Assembly: GCA_036274895.1 (NCBI GenBank)
Contig: DASUEU010000085.1
Coordinates: forward strand, 186,001-250,000
Source: CALMKX01 sp036274895
GTDB lineage: Bacteria; Acidobacteriota; Thermoanaerobaculia; Multivoradales; SZUA-115
DNA length: 64,000 bases
Direction: 5' to 3'
Of this stretch, positions 52,212 to 58,161 are shown piece by piece. The position numbers and the translations under genes were made by a program. Below the pieces are notes generated by a model. That model did no database searches and was not told the origin of the DNA. It saw nothing but the letters and a program-made list of their open reading frames with translations. Position 1 is the stretch's first letter; each line of letters opens with the position of its first letter.

Positions 52212-52218
52212 TACCAGT
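52197..52218. promoter_or_regulatory. Palindromic operator 1 of the XRE-PP2C regulator gene
   Basis: This 22-base near-perfect palindrome (20 of 22 positions symmetric) is centred on TATCAATTGATA with outer ACTG/CAGT. It is an AT-rich island in a GC-rich region and overlaps the last codons of the glycosyltransferase. It is centred 31 bases upstream of the -35 box of the regulator gene and shares its GATA/TATC ends with the second palindrome. Confidence 0.6.
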
Positions 52219-52238
52219 TACCTCCGATTCCAGCCGAC

Positions 52239-52267
52239 TTGCCACCAAAACCGATAACAACTAATAT
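52239..52267 (+). promoter_or_regulatory. Promoter of the XRE-PP2C-ATPase operon
   Basis: TTGCCA (52239-52244) and TAATAT (52262-52267) are 17 bases apart. Transcription would begin at about 52274-52275, right at the GTG start codon, so the message is probably leaderless. Operator 2 covers the end of the spacer and the -10 box, which suits repression. Confidence 0.6.
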
Positions 52268-52270
52268 CAG
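52252..52270. promoter_or_regulatory. Palindromic operator 2 over the -10 box
   Basis: CGATAACAACTAATATCAG is an imperfect palindrome with the same GATA...TATC ends as the first operator. It overlaps the TAATAT box. Two similar sites at one promoter fit autoregulation by the XRE domain encoded immediately downstream. Confidence 0.5.
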
Positions 52271-52274
52271 CGGC

Positions 52275-53573
52275 GTGACCGGCGATGAGCTGCGGAGGTC
52301 TCGCGAAGCCCGTGGCTGGACCCAGGCCGAGCTGGCGGCTCGAGTGGGGCGCTCGCAATCCACCATCTCGGCCCTGGAGATGGGCCGGATCCAGCCTCCG
52401 GCCTTCCTGCGACATCGGCTGGAGGAAGCACTCTCCGGGCCGGGGCCGGACATCCGCGGCGAGCGCCGCGAAGCACCTCTGCCCTTTCGCCTCCCCCGCT
52501 TGGATCTCGAGGCGCGCAGCCTCGAGCTACCCGTCGCGGCCGTGCGCTGGCAGCGGCCGGCGGCCGGGGGAGACTTCTTCCTGCTGCATCCCCTGCCGGG
52601 AGGCTCCCTCTTCGCCGCGGCCGTGGACGTAGCCGGTCATGGCCAGCGGATGCTGCCGGCGAGCTCCTACCTCCAGGGGTGGCTGCGCGGGTGGCTGAGC
52701 AGCCTGAGCGCGGCGCCGCGCCTGCAAGTGCTGGTCACCGAGCTCTCCCGCGAGCTGCGCGAGGTCGACCTCGATTGTGGCGGCTTCTTCGCCCTGCTCA
52801 CCCCGGCACGGGCCGGTTCCCACGCGGTATCGCTCGAGGCCATGTCCTGCGGCTTCCCAGCCCCGCTGATCCTCGCCGGCCCGCCGTTCCGCACCCTCGA
52901 GGCTCCGGCGGTGGGCCGGCCGCTGCCGGCCAGCCCCGCCGAGCTCGGTCCCCCTGAGAACCTCGTCCTGCACGCTCCCTGGCGCCTGGTGATGGCCAGC
53001 GACGGCCTGCTCGACCGGCTGGGAGGCGGCGACCAGCCCCTAGGCCTGTTCCGCCTGCGCGAGTGGCATACCGGGCCCCGACGGGATGAAGCTCTCGAGC
53101 CCCTCTTGGCGAGCCCGTCGCCCGAGACCGACGACGAGCTCTACGCCCACCTCGAGTGGAGGGGCTGGGACCTGGAGGCGGCCTTCTTCACCACCGATGA
53201 CGCAGATCGCCACCGCACCCTCGAGATGATCCGCCAGCGGGTCCACACCGCGCTGGGTAAGGGCCCAGCCGACGCCTTCGAACAGGCGCTGGTGGAGGCC
53301 GTCTCGAACGCCCATCAACACGGCTACGACGGCCGCGGGGGCTTGGTGAGGGTTCGCTTCCGCGACGAAGTAGATAGCCTGCGCGTCGAGATCCAGGACT
53401 CGGGCCGCAACCGGGTCGGCAAGCGGGAGGTGAGCCGACCGGCGAGCGGCTTCGCCGTGATGCGGGCCGGAACGAGCACGGTCGACGTCAAGAACGGCCC
53501 AGAGGGCGGCACGGTGGTGACCCTGGTTGCAGAGAAACCGGCCTCGCGAGCTGAAGAACGGAGGAAGTCGTGA
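52275..53573 (+). CDS. XRE DNA-binding domain fused to SpoIIE/PP2C phosphatase and RsbW-like ATPase
   Basis: With the GTG at 52275 the protein has 432 residues. Residues 4-58 form an XRE/Cro HTH (LRRSREARGWTQAELAARVGRSQSTISALEMGR). Residues about 88-265 form a SpoIIE-type PP2C phosphatase with the metal ligands GGDFF, VDVAGHG and SDGL. Residues about 330-420 form a GHKL ATPase of the RsbW anti-sigma kinase type (N box EQALVEAVSNAHQHGYDGRGG, G1-like IQDSGRN). A phosphatase and a kinase of partner-switching pathways are thus joined to a DNA-binding domain. The STAS protein encoded next is the obvious partner. A TTG at 52239 would add 12 residues but coincides with the -35 box. Confidence 0.87.
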   Translation: MTGDELRRSREARGWTQAELAARVGRSQSTISALEMGRIQPPAFLRHRLEEALSGPGPDIRGERREAPLPFRLPRLDLEARSLELPVAAVRWQRPAAGGDFFLLHPLPGGSLFAAAVDVAGHGQRMLPASSYLQGWLRGWLSSLSAAPRLQVLVTELSRELREVDLDCGGFFALLTPARAGSHAVSLEAMSCGFPAPLILAGPPFRTLEAPAVGRPLPASPAELGPPENLVLHAPWRLVMASDGLLDRLGGGDQPLGLFRLREWHTGPRRDEALEPLLASPSPETDDELYAHLEWRGWDLEAAFFTTDDADRHRTLEMIRQRVHTALGKGPADAFEQALVEAVSNAHQHGYDGRGGLVRVRFRDEVDSLRVEIQDSGRNRVGKREVSRPASGFAVMRAGTSTVDVKNGPEGGTVVTLVAEKPASRAEERRKS

Positions 53574-53929
53574 ACGTCGATGAGCTGGGGCCGGACGAGC
53601 CCTACCGGATCCAGGAGGATGAAGAGCAGCGCCGGGCAGTGGTGTGGTTTGCGGTGCGTTGCGACCATCCCCGCACCAAAGCCCTTGAGGACCAGCTCGC
53701 CAACCTGGTCGCGAGCTATGACCGCGTCGCCTGCGAGGTCTCGAGGACCCGCGTGATGGGCTCAGATTGGCTGCGTTGGCTGGCACGGTTGACCGCCCGG
53801 GCGAAGGCCGCCGGGAAGGTGCTGGCGCTGGTCGGCATGGGCGAGACGCTCGGCCGTACTGCGGATGTGTTGGGGTTGCAGGACGAGCTGGTGATGAAGG
53901 CTGCTCTCGACGAGGTTTGGGCGCCGTGA
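53570..53929 (+). CDS. STAS-domain protein (anti-sigma-factor-antagonist-like)
   Basis: This 119-residue protein ends in a recognisable STAS half: VMGSDWLRWLARLTARAKAAGKVLALVGMGETLGRTADVLGL. The Ser65-Asp66 in VMGSD is at the position of the phosphorylated Ser of SpoIIAA/RsbV. The N-terminal 25 residues are acidic and variable. GGAGGAA lies 3 bases before the GTG, which overlaps the upstream stop (GTGA). It should be the substrate of both the ATPase/kinase and the phosphatase domains of the upstream protein, so its phosphorylation could set DNA binding. Confidence 0.78.
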   Translation: MNVDELGPDEPYRIQEDEEQRRAVVWFAVRCDHPRTKALEDQLANLVASYDRVACEVSRTRVMGSDWLRWLARLTARAKAAGKVLALVGMGETLGRTADVLGLQDELVMKAALDEVWAP

Positions 53930-54855
53930 AAGTGGCCGTTTGGGGCGCGGGGCACGTCGGCACCGGATTGGTGCGACGCTTGGCCACCACCGACTTCGTT
54001 TCCGAGGTCTTCTGGTTGAATCGCAACTGGGAGCGGATCGCCCACGAGAGCATCGACATCGAGCACGGCCTCGCCTTCGCGCCCACGTGCCGCAACGTCG
54101 AGGCCCATTCTCAGGAGGCCGCGGCCCAGGTACTGCCCCGGGCCGACCTCCTGATCCTGACCCTCGGCGTCGGTGTCAAGTCGGGGCAGACTCGGGCCGA
54201 GCTCTACCCGGCGCAACGCGAGCTGTTTCGCACCACGGTGATCCCGGCGCTGGCCCGCTTCCCAGGAATCGTGCTGGTGGTCACCAACCCGGTCGACTTG
54301 ATGGCGCGCCTGGTCCATCGCGAAACGGGGCTTCCTTCCGAACAGGTTCTTGGCCTGGGCACGACGGTCGAGACCGCCCGCCTGCGGGCGAGCCTGGCCG
54401 GCTACCTGTCGCCGAAACCTCCGGCACGGGAGGTCTGGGCCTACGCCGTGGGCACCCACGACGAGCATTTCGTGCCGATTGTGCTGCCACGGCCAACGCC
54501 CGGGGCCGAGGTCGCGCCGCGGGAGCTCCAGGCGATCGTGCGGTGGGCTAGCAGGGAAGTGACGAAGGGAGCCACCCGCGTCAAGGCAGGCGCAGCAGCG
54601 ACCCTTCATCCGATCGTCGAGGCCGCCGTGGACCTCACCCGGGCCATCGCCCTCGACTCCCACTGCATTCGCACTCCCTCGGTGCTCGATCCAGACTCGC
54701 CGGCGGGACTCTTCTACTCCGTTCCCTGCACCCTTGGTCGAGGCGGGTTGGTGCGCCGCCACACCGAGATCCTCCAGTCCTCGGAGATCGCCGAAGGACT
54801 GAAGGCTTGCAGAGCTGCCTTGGAGGGGACCCTGAGGGTTGCAGGGGAGCTGTAG
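53926..54855 (+). CDS. Lactate/malate dehydrogenase-like NAD-dependent enzyme
   Basis: The 309-residue protein has the LDH/MDH fold: GAGHVGTGL (G7, G9, G12), VTNPVD (121-124), GTTVETARLR (R154 as the substrate-binding Arg) and VGTHDEHFVP, where H178 corresponds to the catalytic His of GEHGD in canonical enzymes. The active-site loop GQTRAELYPAQRE has Arg residues at the usual place. It is a divergent member, and whether it acts on lactate, malate or another 2-hydroxy acid is open. The GTG overlaps the STAS stop, so it belongs to the regulatory operon. Its TAG stop is inside a TGTAGGGGCG repeat. Confidence 0.82.
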   Translation: MKVAVWGAGHVGTGLVRRLATTDFVSEVFWLNRNWERIAHESIDIEHGLAFAPTCRNVEAHSQEAAAQVLPRADLLILTLGVGVKSGQTRAELYPAQRELFRTTVIPALARFPGIVLVVTNPVDLMARLVHRETGLPSEQVLGLGTTVETARLRASLAGYLSPKPPAREVWAYAVGTHDEHFVPIVLPRPTPGAEVAPRELQAIVRWASREVTKGATRVKAGAAATLHPIVEAAVDLTRAIALDSHCIRTPSVLDPDSPAGLFYSVPCTLGRGGLVRRHTEILQSSEIAEGLKACRAALEGTLRVAGEL

Positions 54856-54875
54856 GGGCGCGGTCACCGCGCCCC
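54851..54875 (+). repeat. TGTAGGGGCG palindromic repeat at the dehydrogenase stop codon
   Basis: TGTAGGGGCGCGGTC then ACCGCGCCCC forms a 10-base-pair hairpin around one base. The TAG at its start is the stop codon of the dehydrogenase-like gene. It is the sister of 35862-35886, with a compensatory change in the stem. It may serve as the transcript end of the regulatory operon. Confidence 0.75.
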
Positions 54876-54925
54876 CGCCGCCTTCGGCCCGATCAGTAGA
54901 TGCATTCGTTCGGCAGCTCTCCTAG

Positions 54926-54955
54926 CCCGCCCACTCCAGCCTTCCGGGAGAGGGG
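54926..54955. repeat. CCCCTCTCCCGG repeat, copy c (one arm degenerate)
   Basis: It reads CCCGCCCACTCCAGCCTTCC, then GGGAGAGGGG, matching the loop and right arm of copy a. The left arm is decayed (only CTCTCCTAG remains). It lies in the 147-base gap between the dehydrogenase-like gene and the Uma2 remnant; nothing else is visible there. Confidence 0.65.
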
Positions 54956-55002
54956 TTCCGGAGGGGCAGGCGGACACACCCGCCCGTCGTTTCCTTTCCC
55001 CC

Positions 55003-55589
55003 ATGGCCGAGCCCATCCGCCGCCCCGCCGGCTGGCAGGACATTCTCGCCGCTCCGGAAGGCTTGAAGGCCGAAGTGCTGGGGGGCGAGCTGATCCTCCA
55101 CCCACGGCCCCAACCACCTCATGGCCTCACCCAGGCGGCTCTGAGCGGCGAACTGTCCCACCCCTGCTACCGAGGCATCGGCGGCCCGGGTGGTTGGTGG
55201 TTCGTCATTGAGCCAGACGTGGCGTTCGGCGCGCACGACATCGTCGCCCCCGATCTAGCCGGATGGCGCAAGACCCGGATGCCCCGGTTCCCCACGGAGC
55301 GCCCCATCCACGTGGTGCCCGACTGGGTGTGCGAGGTGCTCTCCCCGTCCAGCCTCCGGCGCGATCGGGCCGTCAAGGCGGATCTCTACCTGCGGCCCGA
55401 GGTTCCCACTACTGGCTGGTGGACACCGAGGGGCGCATCCTCGAAGCCTTCGAGGCCAGGGAGGGCGGCTGGTTTCGGTTGGGGGCGTGGATCGCTGGTC
55501 AGCGTGCCGTGATCCCGCCGTTCCAGGAGATCGAACTGGAGGTCGGGAGCTTGTTTCCAGAGGAGGCGGGGGGCGAGGGCGGGTCGTAG
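55003..55589 (+). pseudogene. Uma2-family (DUF820) endonuclease-like gene, frameshifted
   Basis: The first frame encodes a good Uma2 N-terminus and core: LGGELILHPRP, APDLAGWRK and the family motif CEVLSPSS, up to KADLYLR. After about 55400 the sequence continues in another frame as HYWLVDTEGRILEAFEAREGG, the normal family end, to 55589. One base is missing in the run CCCGAGGTTCCC relative to the expected reading EGSHYW. The gene is thus broken by a single deletion, unless this is a sequencing error. Uma2 proteins are abundant PD-(D/E)XK-like proteins of unclear role. Confidence 0.82.
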
Positions 55590-55630
55590 CGGTACGAAGT
55601 CGCTTGGTGGCTTCTCCGCGCCCAGCCGCC

Positions 55631-56005
55631 CTACCCCACCCACCACCAAGGCACCGCCAGCACCCGCTTCGTCATGGGGAACACCTCGAGCTCTGCCACC
55701 AGACCTGGCAGATCCCCGGTCACAGTCGCCTACACAACGTCGAAGTCCACCCGGTCGAAGCCATGCACGACCCGGTTCCGCAATCCAGTGATCGCCGGCT
55801 AGGGGACTCCGGGCAGGAGCGCGCGGGTGGGAGGCGTGACGCGAGCAGCGGCCTCTCCCACGATCTCGAGCAGCCGGACCAGCGCGAGGTTGAGCTGCCG
55901 GTCCGCGTCCAGATCCGCTCGGCTGCGCCCGGCTGCCATCCCGACGGCCTCGCGCGAGTGATCGAGCATGTGGCGAAGGCGCACCCGATCCTCATGCCGC
56001 GACAT
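55631..56005 (-). pseudogene. HepT-like toxin gene with two TGG-to-TAG stop codons
   Basis: Read on the minus strand from the ATG at 56005, the frame encodes a HepT/DUF86 protein: MSRHEDRVRLRHMLDHSREA, LVRLLEIVGEAAARV, then LRNRVVHGFDRVDFDVV, ending VTGDLPGLVAELE. The RNase motif R-x4-H (RNRVVH) is intact. Two in-frame TAG codons (55801-55799 and 55732-55730) sit exactly where the family has Trp, so both look like TGG-to-TAG changes. The remaining frame runs in register to 55631. The usual MntA-type antitoxin gene is missing upstream. This is a decayed toxin-antitoxin module. Confidence 0.85.
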
Positions 56006-56020
56006 ACAGATCCTCGGCCT

Positions 56021-56053
56021 CGCAAGTATGACGATCATACTTGCGAAGTATGA
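56021..56053. promoter_or_regulatory. Palindromic operator with three half-sites upstream of the HepT remnant
   Basis: CGCAAGTATGA (56021-56031), the spacer CGA, and TCATACTTGCG (56035-56045) form a perfect 11-base inverted repeat. A third half-site AAGTATGA follows at 56046-56053, 22 bases after the first (56024-56031), about two helical turns. It lies 16 bases from the start of the HepT remnant and 67 bases before the glycosyltransferase at 56120. It is likely an old toxin-antitoxin operator whose repressor gene is gone. Confidence 0.6.
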
Positions 56054-56119
56054 CTTGCAGGCCGCCCGCCCCTCCCCACCCGTAGTACTGTTCCCGCCAA
56101 ACGTTTCTCTGCGTCCCCC

Positions 56120-57268
56120 ATGCGCATCGCCTTCCTCGTCGAGCGCCCGACCCAGTTCGAGGCGCCTTTTTTCCGCTTCGCGGCGGCGGATGCTGAGCAC
56201 CAGCTCAACGTCTTCTTCACCGCCGGGGCGCCGGCGGAGCGCGTCTGGGACCCGGAGCTTTCCCGGGAGGTGGACTGGGGGCTGGATCTGGTGGGGGGGT
56301 ATGAGAGCGCGGTGGTGCCGGCTTCAGGTGCGGGTGCCTGGCTGGTGGAGCGGCTGGAGCAGGGGCGCTTCGACCTGCTGATCGCCAACGGCTACACCCG
56401 ACGGCCGTATCTCGCCGGCCTCTTGGCCGGATGGCGGGCGGGGGTACCGGTGGGATTGCGGATCGACTCGGTGGACTTCGCCGGCGAGCGCCTGCCCCGT
56501 CGACTGGGCAAGCGGCTGCTGTTCAGCCTCTTCCTCAAGCCCGCCTACCGGCTGTTCTTCGCCGTCGGCTCCCTGACCCGCCAGTACCTCGAGAGCTACG
56601 GCGTGCCGGCCGAGCGCATCGCCCTCTTCCCTTACGCCGTGGACGTCGATGCCTTCGCCCGCGGTGCGCGGGAGGCGGCCGGCGGGCGCTCGGCGCTGCG
56701 GGCACGCTGGGGCCTGCCGGAGACCGGGGCCGTGGTCCTGGCCCTGGCCAAGATGAACGGGCGCGAGGCGCCCTGGGACCTGGTGGAGGCCGCCGCCCTG
56801 CTGGGCTCGGCCGCGCCGGCCATGGTGCTCGCGGGGGACGGGCCGGAGCGGCCGGCCCTCGAGGCCTTTTGCCGGGAGCGGGGGCTCGACAAGGTGCGCT
56901 TCCCGGGCTACGTGCCCTACGCCGAGCTGCCGGCCCTCTACGCCGCCGGTGACCTCTTCGTCCACGCCGCCCGGGAAGAGCGTTGGGGCGTCTCCGTCCA
57001 GGAAGCGATGGCCTGCGGACTGCCGGTGGTGGCCTCTTCGGGGGTGGGCGCGGGCTGGGACCTGATCCGCCCCGGGGACAACGGCGACCGCTACCAGGAG
57101 GGCGACGCCACGGCCTTGGCCGGCAGCCTGGCCCGCGGCCTCGGCCTGCCGCGGGAGAGGGTGCTGGCGGCCAACCGGGAGATCCTCGCCCGCTGGGACT
57201 ATGCCGCCTCCTGGCGCGGTATCCTTCGCGCGGCGGAGCGCCTGGCGGGCGACCGTCCTTACCCGTGA
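56120..57268 (+). CDS. GT4-family glycosyltransferase
   Basis: The 382-residue GT-B enzyme starts MRIAFLVERPTQFEAPFFRFAA and shows ERIALFPYAVDVDAFARG, MVLAGDGPERPALEAF, VRFPGYVPYAELPALY and ERWGVSVQE (E-x7-E). It begins the second glycan chain after the regulatory and decayed region. The 114-base gap upstream has the HepT operator but no clear promoter or ribosome binding site. The stop overlaps the next GTG by 4 bases. Confidence 0.9.
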   Translation: MRIAFLVERPTQFEAPFFRFAAADAEHQLNVFFTAGAPAERVWDPELSREVDWGLDLVGGYESAVVPASGAGAWLVERLEQGRFDLLIANGYTRRPYLAGLLAGWRAGVPVGLRIDSVDFAGERLPRRLGKRLLFSLFLKPAYRLFFAVGSLTRQYLESYGVPAERIALFPYAVDVDAFARGAREAAGGRSALRARWGLPETGAVVLALAKMNGREAPWDLVEAAALLGSAAPAMVLAGDGPERPALEAFCRERGLDKVRFPGYVPYAELPALYAAGDLFVHAAREERWGVSVQEAMACGLPVVASSGVGAGWDLIRPGDNGDRYQEGDATALAGSLARGLGLPRERVLAANREILARWDYAASWRGILRAAERLAGDRPYP

Positions 57269-58161
57269 TCCCAGTCACCGTACTCGTCACCACCCGCAAC
57301 GAAGCGGCCAACCTCGAGCGCTGCCTGGCCAGCGTGGCCGGCTTCGTGGCCCAGATCTTCGTGCTCGACTCGGAATCGACCGACGGCACGGTGGAGATCG
57401 CCCGCAAGTACGCCACCGACGTGGTGAACCTCGCCTACGAGCACGGGCGGATCATTCCCTGGATCTTCCAGTGGGGGCTCGACAACCTGCCGATCGAAAG
57501 CGAGTGGATCCTCATCCTCGAAGCAGACCAGGCCCTGACGCCCGCGCTGAAAGAGGAGCTGGCCTCCCTCTTCGCCCGGCCCGCGATCGCCGAGAACGCC
57601 TTCTACCTCCGCCGACGCCAGATCTTCCGCGGCAAGCCGCTGCGCTTCGGCGGCTACGGCAGCAAAGTCCTCCTGAAGCTGTTCCGCCGCTCCGCCGGCC
57701 AGTTGGACCCGGTGGAGCAGGACACGCGGGTCTACGTCACCGGCAAGGTCGGCAAGCTCTCAGCACCGCTCGAGGAATGGAACAAGAAGGAGGACGAGAT
57801 CCTCTTCTACCTGGGCAAGCACCTGCGCTACGCCGAGGCCTTCGCCCAAGAGGAGAAGCGCCGCCGCCGGGAGCGCCTGGCCTGGAAGGGCACACCACGA
57901 CTCTTCGGCACGCCGGACGAGCGGATTCTCTGGATGAAAAGCCGCTATTACACCATGCCCCTCTACCTGCGGCCGGCGCTCTACTTCCTCTACCGATACG
58001 TTTTTCTGCTCGGCATCCTGGACGGAAAAAACGGTTTTCTCTTTCACTTCTTGCAGGCTTTTTGGTTCCGGTTGATCGTCGACGTGCGGCTGGAGGAGCT
58101 GCTCGAGGGGGAGGGGGAGGGGGAGGACCGACAGAGGGGGAACGAGGGGGTGAGGGGTTGA
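57265..58161 (+). CDS. GT2-family glycosyltransferase
   Basis: The 298-residue protein is a GT-A enzyme of the WaaE/KdtX-like group: TVLVTTRNEAANLERCLASV at the start, FVLDSESTDGTVEIARKY, and ILILEADQAL as the variant D-x-D (E-A-D). The C-terminal region has amphipathic, aromatic helices (LYLRPALYFLYRYVFLLG) that suggest membrane association. The last 20 residues are Glu/Gly/Arg-rich and are coded by a GAGGGGGAGG-like purine tract that also acts as a ribosome binding site for the next gene. The GTG start overlaps the upstream stop. Confidence 0.9.
   Translation: MIPVTVLVTTRNEAANLERCLASVAGFVAQIFVLDSESTDGTVEIARKYATDVVNLAYEHGRIIPWIFQWGLDNLPIESEWILILEADQALTPALKEELASLFARPAIAENAFYLRRRQIFRGKPLRFGGYGSKVLLKLFRRSAGQLDPVEQDTRVYVTGKVGKLSAPLEEWNKKEDEILFYLGKHLRYAEAFAQEEKRRRRERLAWKGTPRLFGTPDERILWMKSRYYTMPLYLRPALYFLYRYVFLLGILDGKNGFLFHFLQAFWFRLIVDVRLEELLEGEGEGEDRQRGNEGVRG

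Noticed and set aside
55720..56025. A 101-residue minus-strand frame in the HepT region
   Set aside because: It is a different frame from HepT, Ser/Arg/Cys-rich and without family resemblance; the HepT reading explains the region.
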